Positions 7,302 to 16,598 of a stretch of DNA of 32,108 bases are shown piece after piece (position 1 is the stretch's first letter; every line of letters starts with the position of its first letter). This stretch comes from Alphaproteobacteria bacterium SS10 (lineage in GTDB: Bacteria > Pseudomonadota > Alphaproteobacteria > TMED2). The translations under genes and the position numbers were made by a program. Under the pieces are notes generated by a model. The model saw only the letters and a list, made by a program, of their open reading frames with translations, was not told the DNA's origin and searched no databases. The DNA lies in assembly GCA_019192455.1 (NCBI GenBank), contig JAHCML010000003.1, positions 279,135-311,242 of the forward strand, written 5' to 3'.

Positions 7302-10300
7302 GCCCTACCGTGACTGCCGGTTCCGTCTGGACGCCCGAGACTTGGCGCGCTGAAACCGAGCGCCTGCAGGCACAGCATACCTATGACCCGGCGCTTGAGC
7401 ATTCCTCCTGCGGTGTTGGTTTTGTCGCCTCCCTTGATGGCTCACCCCGCCGGGATGTGGTGGTCGCCGGCATCGAGGCGCTGAAGGTGCTGTATCACCG
7501 TGGGGCGGTGGATGCCGATGGTAAAACCGGCGATGGTGCCGGCATCCATGTGCAGGTGCCCCAGGCGTTCTTCCATGAGCAGGTGGAGCGTTCGGGTCAA
7601 AAGCCAGATGATGGCGACCTCGCCGTTGGCATGATCTTCCTGCCGCGTACCGATTACGACGCCCAGGAACTCTGCCGCTCCATCGTTGAATCCGAGATCC
7701 TCGAGTATGGCTACCGCATTTATGGTTGGCGCCACGTGCCGGTGAATATCGATGTGATCGGTGAGAAGGCCAATGCCACCCGGCCTGAGATCGAGCAGAT
7801 CATGATCGCGAATAACAGCGCGGATGATAACGATCTCGATAAGTTTGAGCGCAACCTCTACATCATCCGTCGGAAGATTGAGGATGCGGTCACCAAGGCC
7901 GGTATCAATGATTTCTACATCTGCTCCCTGTCCTGCCGGTCCGTGATCTACAAGGGCATGTTCCTCGCTGAGCAGCTGGCCATCTTCTACCCCGATCTGT
8001 TGGATGAGCGGTTTGAGAGTAACTTCGCGCTCTATCACCAGCGTTATTCCACCAACACCTTCCCTACCTGGTCCTTGGCGCAGCCATTCCGGGTTCTCGC
8101 CCATAACGGTGAGATCAATACCCTGAAGGGCAACGCCAACTGGATGCGGGCCCATGAAACCCGGATGAGCCATGAGGTGTTCGGCAAAAACATCGCGGCC
8201 CTGAAACCGGTGATCCGCCCCGGTAGCTCTGATAGTGCCGCCCTGGATGCGGTGTTTGAGTTGATGTGCCGCGCTGGTCGGGATGCGCCAATGGTTAAAT
8301 CCATGCTGGTGCCGGAGGCTTACTCCGCCAAGAACACGGTGCCCGATGCCCATGTGGCGCTCTACAGCTATTGCAACGCTGTGATGGAGCCCTGGGATGG
8401 CCCGGCAGCGCTGGCGGCCTATGATGGCCGTTGGATCATCGGTGGCATGGACCGAAATGGCCTCCGCCCGATGCGCTACACGATTACCGGTGATGGCCTA
8501 CTGATCATGGGCTCAGAGACCGGGATGGTGAAGGTCGATGAGACCACCGTGAAGGCCAAGGGCAAGATCGGCCCGGGTGAGATGATCGGTATCGATCTGC
8601 AAGAGGGTAAGCTTTGGTACGATCAGGCGCTTAAGGATCAGCTGGCCGGTCGCCGCCCCTTTGCCGAATGGGTGAACAACGTCACTGAGCTTGACGACCT
8701 TGTTGCCAAGGCCGCTAAAGGCGAAACCCAGGACTATGATCGTGGGGAACTGCGTCGGCGCCAAACCGCCTATGGCATCACCATGGAAGATATGGAGATG
8801 ATCCTCCACCCCATGGTTGAGGGGGCGAAAGAGGCCGTCGGTTCCATGGGGGACGACACGCCGATTGCGGTGCTGTCCGACCACTATCGTGGCCTGCATC
8901 ACTTCTTCCGGCAGAACTTCAGCCAGGTGACCAACCCACCAATTGATAGCCTGCGTGAGCGCCGGGTGATGAGCCTGCGCACTCGCTTAGGTAACTTAGG
9001 CAATATTCTTGACGAGTCGCCATCGCAATGTGAGCTGCTACAGTTGGATAGCCCGGTGCTAACCAATGCAGAGTTCGCCGCCATGCGTGAGCATATGGGC
9101 GATACGGCGGTGGTGATCGATTGCACAATGCCCGTGGGTGTTGAGGGTTCGCTTAAAGAAGCGCTGGGCCGTATCCGGCATGAGGCGGCAGATGCCGTCC
9201 GTCGGGGGGCGACCCATGTGATCCTAACCGATGAGCATATCTCCGATGATCGGGCGCCAGTGCCGATGATCCTGGCGACCGGCGCGGTTCACACATATCT
9301 GATCCGCCAATCCCTGCGCACCTTCACCTCCCTCAATGTTCGGACGGGCGAGTGCATGGATGTGCATTACTTCGCCGTGCTGATCGGTTGCGGTGCCACC
9401 TGTGTGAACGCCTATCTCGCGCAGGAGGCTATTGCCGATCGTCAAGCCCGTGGCCTATTCGGCGATATGTCGCTCGCTGACTGTATGAAGCAGTTCAAGA
9501 AGGCGATTGATGAGGGGCTGCTGAAGGTTATGTCCAAGATGGGCATCTCCATTGTCTCCTCCTATCGCGGTGGCTGTAATTTTGAGGCGCTGGGCCTGTC
9601 CCGTGCGCTGGTCGCCGAGTATCTGCCCGGCTGTACCAGCCGTATCTCGGGCATTGGCCTGAACGGTATTGAGCGCAAGGTTTTTGACCAGCACGAGAAG
9701 GCATTCGATGAAGAGGTTATCGCCCTGCCAATCGGTGGCTTCTACCGATACCGTAAGGGCGGTGAGCGCCATGCCTGGGAAGGTGGCTTGATCCACACGC
9801 TTCAGGCGGCCGTCACCAAGGACAGCTATCAGGGGTATAAAAAGTACTCAAACGCCCTGAATGACCGCCCGCCGACCAATCTGCGTGACCTGCTTGATTT
9901 CCAGGCGATTGAAGAGCCGGTTTCCATAGATGATGTGGAGAGCATTACCGAGCTGCGGAAGCGTTTTGTCACCCCGGCGATGAGCCTCGGTGCTTTGAGC
10001 CCAGAAGCCCATGGCACGCTCAACGTCGCCATGAACCGCATCGGCGCAAAATCCGATAGCGGTGAGGGCGGTGAGGTGCCAGAGCGCTTCAAGCCCGATG
10101 AGAATGGTGACAATTGGAACTCTGCTATCAAGCAGGTGGCCTCGGGGCGCTTCGGCGTGACGGCTGAATATCTGAACCAATGTCGTGAGATTGAGATCAA
10201 GGTAGCCCAGGGCGCCAAACCCGGCGAGGGCGGGCAGCTGCCCGGCTTCAAGGTCACCGAGATGATCGCCCGCCTGCGGCACTCAACGCCCGGTGTGATG

Positions 10301-11848
10301 CTGATCTCGCCGCCGCCGCACCACGACATCTACTCAATCGAAGATCTGGCGCAGCTGATCTACGATTTGAAGCAGATCAACCCAGACGCCAAGGTCTGCG
10401 TGAAGCTGGTTGCGCGTACAGGTATTGGCACCATCGCCGCCGGGGTCGCCAAGGCCGAGGCTGATGTCATCCTGATCTCCGGTAATACCGGTGGGACGGG
10501 TGCTAGCCCGCAGACATCTGTCAAATTTGCCGGTATCCCGTGGGAGCTTGGGCTGTCTGAGGTGCATCAGATGTTGGTGCTTAACCGCCTCCGTCACCGG
10601 GTGAAGCTCCGCACCGATGGTGGGATTAAGACCGGCCGCGACGTTGTTATCGCGGCCATGATGGGCGCGGAAGAATTCGGGATCGGCACCGGCAGCCTGA
10701 TTGCCATGGGCTGCATCATGGTCCGGCAGTGCCATTCCAACACCTGCCCTGTCGGGGTTTGTACCCAGGATGAGGATCTGCGCGCCAAATTCACCGGCAC
10801 GCCGGAGAAGGTGGTCAACATGTTCACCTTTATCGCCGAAGAGGTGCGGGAGATCCTGGCCTCCCTCGGCATGAACAGCCTGAATGAGGTGATTGGCCGA
10901 ACCGATCTGCTGCACCAGGTCAGTCGGGGGGCGCCGCATCTGGATGATTTGGATTTGAACCCGCTGCTGGTCCGTCCTGATCCGGGTGACAATCCAATGT
11001 TCTGCACCATGACCGAGCGGAACCCGGTGCCGGACACTCTGGATGCCAAGATTGTTGAGGATGCCAAGCCCCTCTTCAAAGATGGTGAGAAGCTGCAGCT
11101 AGCCTATTCGGTGCGCAATGTGCACCGGGCGGTGGGCACGCGCCTGTCTTCACTGATCACCAGGCAGTTTGGGCAAAAAACCCTTAAACCCAATCACATA
11201 ACCGTTAAACTTCGTGGGACTGCCGGACAAAGTTTGGGCGCGTTTGCCGTCCAGGGCGTCCGGATTGAGGTGCTGGGCGATGCCAATGACTATGTGGGTA
11301 AGGGCTTATCCGGCGGCACCATCGTTGTGCGGCCGCTGAACTCTAGCCCGCTGGTCAGCCATGAGAATGCGATCATCGGCAACACGGTGCTTTACGGCGC
11401 CACGGCGGGTGAGCTCTACGCTGCTGGCCAGGCTGGTGAGCGGTTCTGTGTCCGCAACTCTGGCGCCACGGCGGTGGTTGAGGGCTGCGGCTCCAACGGC
11501 TGTGAGTATATGACCGGGGGTAAGGTCGCGATCCTTGGGTCGGTCGGGGAGAACTTTGCCGCCGGCATGACCGGGGGCATGGCCTATATCTACGATCCTG
11601 ATGAAACCCTGCCTGAGGTGATCAATGATGAAAGCGTCATCATGCAACGTCTGCAGGTTGAGCATTATGACCAGGAGCTGCAGACCCTAATCTCAGCCCA
11701 TGCAAAGGCGACTCACTCCAAACTGGCGGGTCGTTTGCTCAATGATTGGGACCGGGAGAAGGGCAATTTCTGGCAAATCGTGCCGCGTGAGCTGCTAAAC
11801 AAGCTTGAGGTGCCGGTTACCGATCCGATGGCGATTCCCGCTGAATAA
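7235..11848 (+). CDS. gltB: Glutamate synthase [NADPH] large (alpha) subunit
   Basis: Catalyses glutamine-dependent amination of 2-oxoglutarate; ammonia made in the N-terminal amidotransferase domain is channelled to the FMN-containing synthase domain. The 1537-aa product has the domain order glutaminase (N-terminal nucleophile C59 in SSCGVGF), central domain, FMN/synthase domain (GGTGASPQTS, then DGGIKTGRDV), 3Fe-4S cysteines C1160, C1166, C1171, and the C-terminal beta-helix with GXG repeats. Counting from C59 as mature residue 1, the cluster cysteines fall at 1102, 1108 and 1113, as in Azospirillum. The start is uncertain: ATG 7235 gives a 58-residue propeptide and overlaps the receiver gene. 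An in-frame GTG at 7310, just after the receiver gene stop, would give a 33-residue propeptide, closer to the 36 known in Azospirillum. Confidence 0.97.
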   Translation: MSKPTLSKAHKSGIAGRQGEGLGPTVTAGSVWTPETWRAETERLQAQHTYDPALEHSSCGVGFVASLDGSPRRDVVVAGIEALKVLYHRGAVDADGKTGDGAGIHVQVPQAFFHEQVERSGQKPDDGDLAVGMIFLPRTDYDAQELCRSIVESEILEYGYRIYGWRHVPVNIDVIGEKANATRPEIEQIMIANNSADDNDLDKFERNLYIIRRKIEDAVTKAGINDFYICSLSCRSVIYKGMFLAEQLAIFYPDLLDERFESNFALYHQRYSTNTFPTWSLAQPFRVLAHNGEINTLKGNANWMRAHETRMSHEVFGKNIAALKPVIRPGSSDSAALDAVFELMCRAGRDAPMVKSMLVPEAYSAKNTVPDAHVALYSYCNAVMEPWDGPAALAAYDGRWIIGGMDRNGLRPMRYTITGDGLLIMGSETGMVKVDETTVKAKGKIGPGEMIGIDLQEGKLWYDQALKDQLAGRRPFAEWVNNVTELDDLVAKAAKGETQDYDRGELRRRQTAYGITMEDMEMILHPMVEGAKEAVGSMGDDTPIAVLSDHYRGLHHFFRQNFSQVTNPPIDSLRERRVMSLRTRLGNLGNILDESPSQCELLQLDSPVLTNAEFAAMREHMGDTAVVIDCTMPVGVEGSLKEALGRIRHEAADAVRRGATHVILTDEHISDDRAPVPMILATGAVHTYLIRQSLRTFTSLNVRTGECMDVHYFAVLIGCGATCVNAYLAQEAIADRQARGLFGDMSLADCMKQFKKAIDEGLLKVMSKMGISIVSSYRGGCNFEALGLSRALVAEYLPGCTSRISGIGLNGIERKVFDQHEKAFDEEVIALPIGGFYRYRKGGERHAWEGGLIHTLQAAVTKDSYQGYKKYSNALNDRPPTNLRDLLDFQAIEEPVSIDDVESITELRKRFVTPAMSLGALSPEAHGTLNVAMNRIGAKSDSGEGGEVPERFKPDENGDNWNSAIKQVASGRFGVTAEYLNQCREIEIKVAQGAKPGEGGQLPGFKVTEMIARLRHSTPGVMLISPPPHHDIYSIEDLAQLIYDLKQINPDAKVCVKLVARTGIGTIAAGVAKAEADVILISGNTGGTGASPQTSVKFAGIPWELGLSEVHQMLVLNRLRHRVKLRTDGGIKTGRDVVIAAMMGAEEFGIGTGSLIAMGCIMVRQCHSNTCPVGVCTQDEDLRAKFTGTPEKVVNMFTFIAEEVREILASLGMNSLNEVIGRTDLLHQVSRGAPHLDDLDLNPLLVRPDPGDNPMFCTMTERNPVPDTLDAKIVEDAKPLFKDGEKLQLAYSVRNVHRAVGTRLSSLITRQFGQKTLKPNHITVKLRGTAGQSLGAFAVQGVRIEVLGDANDYVGKGLSGGTIVVRPLNSSPLVSHENAIIGNTVLYGATAGELYAAGQAGERFCVRNSGATAVVEGCGSNGCEYMTGGKVAILGSVGENFAAGMTGGMAYIYDPDETLPEVINDESVIMQRLQVEHYDQELQTLISAHAKATHSKLAGRLLNDWDREKGNFWQIVPRELLNKLEVPVTDPMAIPAE

Positions 11849-11890
11849 TTATTAGAATCAATGGTCTAGCGCTGCGCTGAACGCGTCGCC

Positions 11891-11923
11891 CTAAGATTTA
11901 ACTAAAATTGTTCTAAAATTTAG
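11891..11923. repeat. Three 11-bp-spaced direct repeats (possible regulator site)
   Basis: The octamer CTAAGATT at 11891, CTAAAATT at 11902 and CTAAAATT at 11913 recur at exactly 11-bp intervals in an AT-rich island between gltB and the next gene, ending about 57 bp before that gene's ATG. Direct repeats in helical phase with 11-bp period are typical of OmpR/PhoB-family response-regulator sites. The repeats are seen; the regulator is inferred. Confidence 0.4.
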
Positions 11924-11979
11924 CGTGACTCCAAATTGTGCCACGGATACCCTTAACGCGAATAAGGGGGGCCTTATCC

Positions 11980-12336
11980 ATGGAAAATTTCGGATCATCC
12001 GGCGTCGGTGCGATGCTGAACAAGATTACTGGCGGTACAGCCGGTGACTTGGGCGTGCTTGCTGCCGTTGGCGCGGGCGTTGTCGCGGCCAAGAAGGTTG
12101 GCGACGCTGCCATCCGCGAAACCGACCCCAACGGCCTCAGCATGGCTGAGCGGAACCAGCACACACTTGATACGGCACGTTGGCGTGCGAATAACGGCCT
12201 CGGTAATCAGGTTCCGGCTGAGCAGCAGATCCCGATGGCTTCTGCGCCACCGCCGGATGCGGAAGATTACTACCGCGCTGGCCCACCAGGTCAGAAGGGT
12301 GGCCCACCACCGGTAAGCCGACCCTCACCGTTCTAA
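11980..12336 (+). CDS. Small orphan protein with Gly/Ala-rich N-terminus and Pro-rich tail
   Basis: I do not recognise this 118-aa protein. The ATG at 11980 follows an AAGGGGGG ribosome-binding site (from 11964), which favours it over an upstream GTG at 11938. Residues 8-40 form a Gly/Ala/Val-rich segment (GVGAMLNKITGG, then LAAVGAGVVAAKK) that could be a short amphipathic or membrane-associating helix. A charged middle and a Pro/Gly-rich C terminus (GPPGQKGGPPPVSRP) look disordered. There are no cysteines and no signal peptide with a cleavage site. It has its own regulatory-looking repeats upstream and a perfect terminator downstream, so it appears to be an independent, regulated single-gene unit between gltB and the RNase J-like gene. 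Confidence 0.65.
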   Translation: MENFGSSGVGAMLNKITGGTAGDLGVLAAVGAGVVAAKKVGDAAIRETDPNGLSMAERNQHTLDTARWRANNGLGNQVPAEQQIPMASAPPPDAEDYYRAGPPGQKGGPPPVSRPSPF

Positions 12337-12376
12337 GGGTTTCTAGCACTCCAATCCCGTCAGGAAAGCTAGGTGG

Positions 12377-12413
12377 AAACTGCATGATCCCTCCGATCAT
12401 GCAGTTTTCTTTT
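12377..12413 (+). terminator. Rho-independent terminator after the 118-aa orphan gene
   Basis: A perfect 13-bp stem (AAACTGCATGATC at 12377-12389 pairing with 12395-12407) with a 5-nt loop, CCTCC, is followed by TCTTTT. It lies 40 bp after the stop codon. Confidence 0.85.
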
Positions 12414-12521
12414 GCCGTTCATTCTCGAAACCCGGCTTTTCTCCGGCCGTGACCCCGTTGCTTTCGTCGCAACCGCGTATGGTGCTGACGTGAAAAAGGA
12501 CGAACCCGCCGCGACGATTTT

Positions 12522-14117
12522 ATGAGCTTTGAATTACCACCGGTCGATGAACGTGCACTCAATGGCGCCTCTGGCGAGCTATTGATCTCGCCTTCTGGTG
12601 GCAATCAGGCCGATAGCGTCGGGGGCAATTCCCACCTGTATATCGATCGTTATCGCGACGCCGACGGTGTTTGGCGCGCGGATATGGTTGAGATCGATTT
12701 TGGCCTTTTACACCGCTCCGCTTTCTATGGTGATGAGGTTGAGCGGGTCGATACGCCCAATTCCCTGCCCTATCTGGCGGATGAGGGGGCACACAAGGAC
12801 GAAATCCAGGACCCGATCACGCCAAAGATCCAGCTGCGCCTCGCAACCCATGGCCATTCCGATCACATTGCCGGTCTGGCGCCCCAAGTGAAGGCGAAGG
12901 GCAGTGGCCCATCCGTTGCCGCGACGGCTTATACCCAGCATCTGATCACCCGTAATCTGATCCAGAACGGCCTTACCGCCGAGGATCAACCCGCTGACCG
13001 CACTATCAAGCCCGGCGATGTGTTGCAGGTGACCGAGCGGATGAAGATCCATGTGCTGGGCGCTACCCACTCAATTCCTGGCGCCTTAAGTTTTGTGATC
13101 GAAACCCCAGATGCGGTTCATTTCCATTCGGGCGACCTTAAAGTTGATGATACCTCGCTAGTGGCCGGCGGCACTGATCTGCAAGTCTTACGGAAGTTCG
13201 GCGATCGCGGTATCGATACCGCCATCATTGATAGCACCGGCGCACCGAGAGAAGGCTGGGCCAAGCGTGAGGAAGCCATTCGTGCCGAAGCGCTCGCGGT
13301 GGTCGAAGATAATCCATCGAAGCGCGTGACCTTTGGCGTGCTGGGTTCTTACGTAGAGCAATTGGCTGGCTTGGCCGAAGTAGCTGCCAAAAGCGGCCGT
13401 GCCCTGCTTTATGCCGGTCGGGATATCGAAACCCACCTCTCCACACTTGGCCCGTCGGGCATCGACCTTAAGGCGCTTATCGAAGAGCGGACGGGTAAAG
13501 AGCTGAAGATCATGCGGATCGGCAGCCCAGAGGCCGAGAAGCTGAAGCCCAATCAGGCACTGCAGATTGTCAGTGGCACGGATGGTTCGGCGACCGGACC
13601 GTTGGCCAAGGCTGTCGATGGCCGCCTAATTGGCTGGAAGCCATCGGCAGATGACGTTGTTATCTGGCCAGAGGGGTTCCGCACTGCTGATCGGCGCCAG
13701 ATGGATATGGTTGAGCGCGCCTACCGAAAAGCGCGTGTCGACCTGCGCCGGGACAGTAAACGGTCCGATTTTGGTGAGGGTCATGGCCGTCAGGAGGACT
13801 TAAACGCCATTTTGGAGGCGTTAAGGCCCAAAACCATCATCCCAACCCATGGGATCACGGCAATGCAGGAAGCATTGGGCAAGATTGCGACCCGTTTGGG
13901 AATCGAAACCAAATATGTCGACAATGGCGATATCGTTCGCCTGACCCGGGACGGGGCAGAGCTTATCGGCGAACGTGATGCCAAATGGATGCAAGCCAAC
14001 GACACCCGCTATCCGGATCAGCCCCGGTTCAGCAAAGATCAGGCTCCGCCAACCGATCCGCATCCAACCCGAGGCGCTGAGCAGGAATCACCCCGCCGCC
14101 CGGGCATTGCTTCCTGA
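12522..14117 (+). CDS. RNase J-like metallo-beta-lactamase / beta-CASP family protein
   Basis: A 531-aa protein with the layout of RNase J. The metal-binding residues are D59 (EIDFG), H110, H112, D114, H115 (THGHSDHIAG), H183 (THSIPGA), D205 (SGDLKVD) and H443 (IPTHG). The block AIIDSTGAPREG near 234-245 matches the RNase J block with DSTNAERPG. The beta-CASP part is recognisable but divergent: VTFGVLGS (269-276), IVSGTDGS (349-356) and GEGHGRQEDL (418-427), with H421 at the motif B position. A Pro-rich, charged tail of about 40 residues is probably disordered. The likely activity is a metal-dependent nuclease acting on RNA or DNA; loss of several consensus residues means function may have shifted. 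It is convergent with rsmB, 9 bp away. The start ATG has no strong ribosome-binding site. Confidence 0.8.
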   Translation: MSFELPPVDERALNGASGELLISPSGGNQADSVGGNSHLYIDRYRDADGVWRADMVEIDFGLLHRSAFYGDEVERVDTPNSLPYLADEGAHKDEIQDPITPKIQLRLATHGHSDHIAGLAPQVKAKGSGPSVAATAYTQHLITRNLIQNGLTAEDQPADRTIKPGDVLQVTERMKIHVLGATHSIPGALSFVIETPDAVHFHSGDLKVDDTSLVAGGTDLQVLRKFGDRGIDTAIIDSTGAPREGWAKREEAIRAEALAVVEDNPSKRVTFGVLGSYVEQLAGLAEVAAKSGRALLYAGRDIETHLSTLGPSGIDLKALIEERTGKELKIMRIGSPEAEKLKPNQALQIVSGTDGSATGPLAKAVDGRLIGWKPSADDVVIWPEGFRTADRRQMDMVERAYRKARVDLRRDSKRSDFGEGHGRQEDLNAILEALRPKTIIPTHGITAMQEALGKIATRLGIETKYVDNGDIVRLTRDGAELIGERDAKWMQANDTRYPDQPRFSKDQAPPTDPHPTRGAEQESPRRPGIAS

Positions 14118-14126
14118 TTTAGGTTT

Positions 14127-15551
14127 CTACTTATCCGCTAGCCGAGTTAGCCGGGCGGCGAAGAAGCCGTCGAGGCCACCTTGGTTTGGCCAATGGCTCG
14201 GTAACGCACGCAACCAGCCCTCTTCGGTCAACATATCCGCCGTTACACCCTGCCAACCCGCCTCAATCGGCTGGGTTTCAATGGGTGCACCAAGGGATAG
14301 TAAACGTTCTACCTGGGCTTCGCCCTCCATGGGCTCAAGCGAACAGGTGGCGTAGATGATGGTCCCTCCAGGCTTTGTCATCTCAATGGCATTGATCAAC
14401 ATCGCTGCCTGTTGTTCTGCTAATGCGTCGACATCGTCTGGGGTTTTCAGCCACGCCACATCGGGGTGCCGACGGATGGTGCCGGTAGCAGAGCAGGGGG
14501 CGTCAAGCAGGACACCGTCGAGCGGTTCTTGTGGGCGCCAGCTGCGGGCATCGCCGCGCATGGTTTTCACCTGCTCATCCAGCTTTAGTCGGATGATGTT
14601 CTCTTGCAGGCGCTCAAGCCGCGCAGAGGAGCGATCAAGTGCCAACACATCGGCCCCAGCAGCGGCGAGTTGGGCCGCTTTACCGCCCGGTGCCGCACAG
14701 AGATCGGCGATCCGCTTACCGCTCAAATCATCGCCAAACAGTTTTGCTGGGAGGCTGGCGGCGGCGTCTTGCACCCACCAATCACCCTCGGTAAACCCGG
14801 GTAGCTGATCAATCCCGCCACCCAGCGGTCGGCGTAAGCTGCCATTCGGCAGTGCCTCGGCCTCCAGGCTGGTTGCCAGTTCGGTGGCCTGTGCCGGGCT
14901 TTTAACCGTGATATCGATCGCGGGTGGTTCACGGTGTTGGGCGGCGATGGCCTCGGCCTGTTCGGCGCCGTATTGCTCAACCCAGCTTTCCCATAGCCAG
15001 TCCGGCGTGTTGATCTCACCGGTCAACGCGCCCTCAAGAATGGTTTCGCGCTCCCGGTCGATCCGGCGCAAAACGGCATTGGCGAGCCCCTTGGTCCGGC
15101 CAAGTTTGCGCGCGTCCGCCATATGTAGGCAGGTATCCACCGCGGCGTGCGGTGGGGTGTCTAGGAATAGCAGCTGTGCCGCGCCAATCCGCAAGATCTG
15201 ACGCAGATCATGTTCACGCAGGTCCTTGGGCTTGGTCAGGCATTTTTCAATTACCAGATCCAATGTGCCCAGATGGCGGAGGACAGCCAGCACCAAGCGA
15301 TAGCAGAGCGCCCGGTCTCGCGGGCTTAACCGGGTGAAGCTCTTCTCCTTATCAAGAAGGTCATCCAGCGGCTCTGTTTGGTTCAACACCTGATGCAACA
15401 GGTTGATGGCCGCTAGCCGTGGCGGCAGGCCCGCAGGCTCTTTGCCTGGTCCACGGTTGCTCTGGCTACGGCCACGCTTCTGGCCGCCATGGGGCGGTCG
15501 GTTGCGCCCTGGCTTCTCGCGCGCCGGTCGGCTTGTCATTTGTCGTCTCAT
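14127..15551 (-). CDS. rsmB: 16S rRNA (cytosine-967-C5)-methyltransferase
   Basis: Methylates C967 of 16S rRNA using S-adenosylmethionine. The N-terminal part, after a basic disordered lead of about 40 residues, is a NusB-like RNA-binding domain (about 45-180). The C-terminal domain is a class I methyltransferase: SAM site DLCAAPGGKAAQLA, acidic motif LALDRS, motif IV DAPCSATG with one conserved Cys, and YATCSLEPMEGE with the other. Both cysteines of the RsmB/Sun mechanism are present. At 474 aa it is slightly longer than E. coli RsmB because of the basic N terminus. It lies downstream of htpX on the same strand, an association common in alphaproteobacteria. An alternative start at 15539 (fifth residue, MTSRP) is also plausible; neither has a strong ribosome-binding site. 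Confidence 0.93.
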   Translation of the reverse strand: MRRQMTSRPAREKPGRNRPPHGGQKRGRSQSNRGPGKEPAGLPPRLAAINLLHQVLNQTEPLDDLLDKEKSFTRLSPRDRALCYRLVLAVLRHLGTLDLVIEKCLTKPKDLREHDLRQILRIGAAQLLFLDTPPHAAVDTCLHMADARKLGRTKGLANAVLRRIDRERETILEGALTGEINTPDWLWESWVEQYGAEQAEAIAAQHREPPAIDITVKSPAQATELATSLEAEALPNGSLRRPLGGGIDQLPGFTEGDWWVQDAAASLPAKLFGDDLSGKRIADLCAAPGGKAAQLAAAGADVLALDRSSARLERLQENIIRLKLDEQVKTMRGDARSWRPQEPLDGVLLDAPCSATGTIRRHPDVAWLKTPDDVDALAEQQAAMLINAIEMTKPGGTIIYATCSLEPMEGEAQVERLLSLGAPIETQPIEAGWQGVTADMLTEEGWLRALPSHWPNQGGLDGFFAARLTRLADK

Positions 15552-15605
15552 AAGCCGGGCTCTTAAACCCTAAACCTTCGAAAGTCTAACGACTTGGCTG
15601 CTGGA

Positions 15606-16571
15606 TCAGCCCCAGGGCCCTGCCTTACGTTGTCGCGGCTCGCGCCAGCGCTGCTGAGCCATACGCTGTCCAGCGGTGGGTGCCATGCGGCTTGGTTGGC
15701 TGGAAACCTTTGTCTGACCACCACCGCCCATGGCCATCAGGCGGCTAATCCGCTCTTCGGTTTTGGGGTGGGTTGAGAACAGGCCATCCATCGCATGCAC
15801 ATGCAGCGGGTTGATGATGAACATGTGCGCTGTCGCTGGGTTTGCCTCAGCCCGCGGGTAGTCGATGGTGCTGGCGGCACCTTGAATTCGTTGAAGGGCG
15901 GAGGCGAGCCAACGCGGCTCTCCGCAGATCTCTGCGCCAATACGGTCTGCCTCATACTCGCGCGATCGGCTGATTGCCATTTGCACGATCATGGCGGCGA
16001 ACGGGGCCAGGATGGCGACCAGAAGAACGCCGATAGGGCCTAGGGGGCTATTCCGATCCCGCCCACCAAAGAATAGGACAAAGTTGGCGAGCATGGAGAT
16101 GGCGCCGGCGATTGTTGCGGTCACCGTCATGATCAGGGTGTCCCGATTGGCGATATGGGCCAACTCATGCGCCATGACGCCGGCCACTTCCTCATCGGAT
16201 AGGCGTTGCAGCAGGCCGGTTGTGGCCGCAACGGCAGCATTCTCGGGGTTACGACCGGTGGCGAAGGCGTTTGGTTGCGGATTGTCGATGATATAGACGC
16301 GCGGCACAGGCATACCCGCGCGAACCGCCATCTCCCGGGTCATGCCATATAGTTTCGGCGCGCTACGCTCATCAACCTCACGGGCGCCATACATGCGCAG
16401 CACCATCTTGTCCGAGTTCCAATAGGCAAACCCGTTCATGGCGATGGCAAAGACAAGGGCCATAATCATGCCGCCCTCACCACCAAGCATAAAGCCAAGC
16501 ATAAGGAACACGGCGGTCATGCCCGCCATTAGCATTGCTGTTTTTGCGTAACCCATCATTGGGTCCACCAT
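15606..16571 (-). CDS. htpX: Membrane zinc metalloprotease HtpX
   Basis: An inner-membrane M48-family protease that degrades misfolded membrane proteins with FtsH. Two hydrophobic segments lie at the N terminus (about 9-30 and 33-48) and two more after the active site (about 146-170 and 177-199). The zinc site HELAH is at 135-139, and the third ligand is in the REYEAD motif near 204-209. The C terminus ([12 protein letters not shown]) is standard, followed by a basic Gln-rich tail. The length of 321 aa is a little over the usual 285-300. Homologues start at the equivalent of MGYAKTA, so the ATG at 16559 or 16556 may be the true start; the GGAGG element directly abuts the first ATG, which is too close. 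It leads the rsmB transcript and diverges from the SDHAF4-like gene. Confidence 0.94.
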   Translation of the reverse strand: MVDPMMGYAKTAMLMAGMTAVFLMLGFMLGGEGGMIMALVFAIAMNGFAYWNSDKMVLRMYGAREVDERSAPKLYGMTREMAVRAGMPVPRVYIIDNPQPNAFATGRNPENAAVAATTGLLQRLSDEEVAGVMAHELAHIANRDTLIMTVTATIAGAISMLANFVLFFGGRDRNSPLGPIGVLLVAILAPFAAMIVQMAISRSREYEADRIGAEICGEPRWLASALQRIQGAASTIDYPRAEANPATAHMFIINPLHVHAMDGLFSTHPKTEERISRLMAMGGGGQTKVSSQPSRMAPTAGQRMAQQRWREPRQRKAGPWG

Positions 16572-16598
16572 CCTCCATCATTGGTCACGGCAGCGGTG

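Noticed and set aside
7442-8353. 303-codon minus-strand open frame
   Set aside because: It lies antisense inside the glutaminase and central region of gltB, which is fully accounted for by conserved motifs; the frame is a product of GC-rich codon bias.
9829-10329. 166-codon minus-strand open frame
   Set aside because: Antisense to the FMN domain of gltB with Arg/Ser-rich shadow composition.
12490-12525. Possible 11-residue leader peptide (GTG start) overlapping the RNase J-like gene start
   Set aside because: Too short to judge, has no clear ribosome-binding site and shows no attenuation features.
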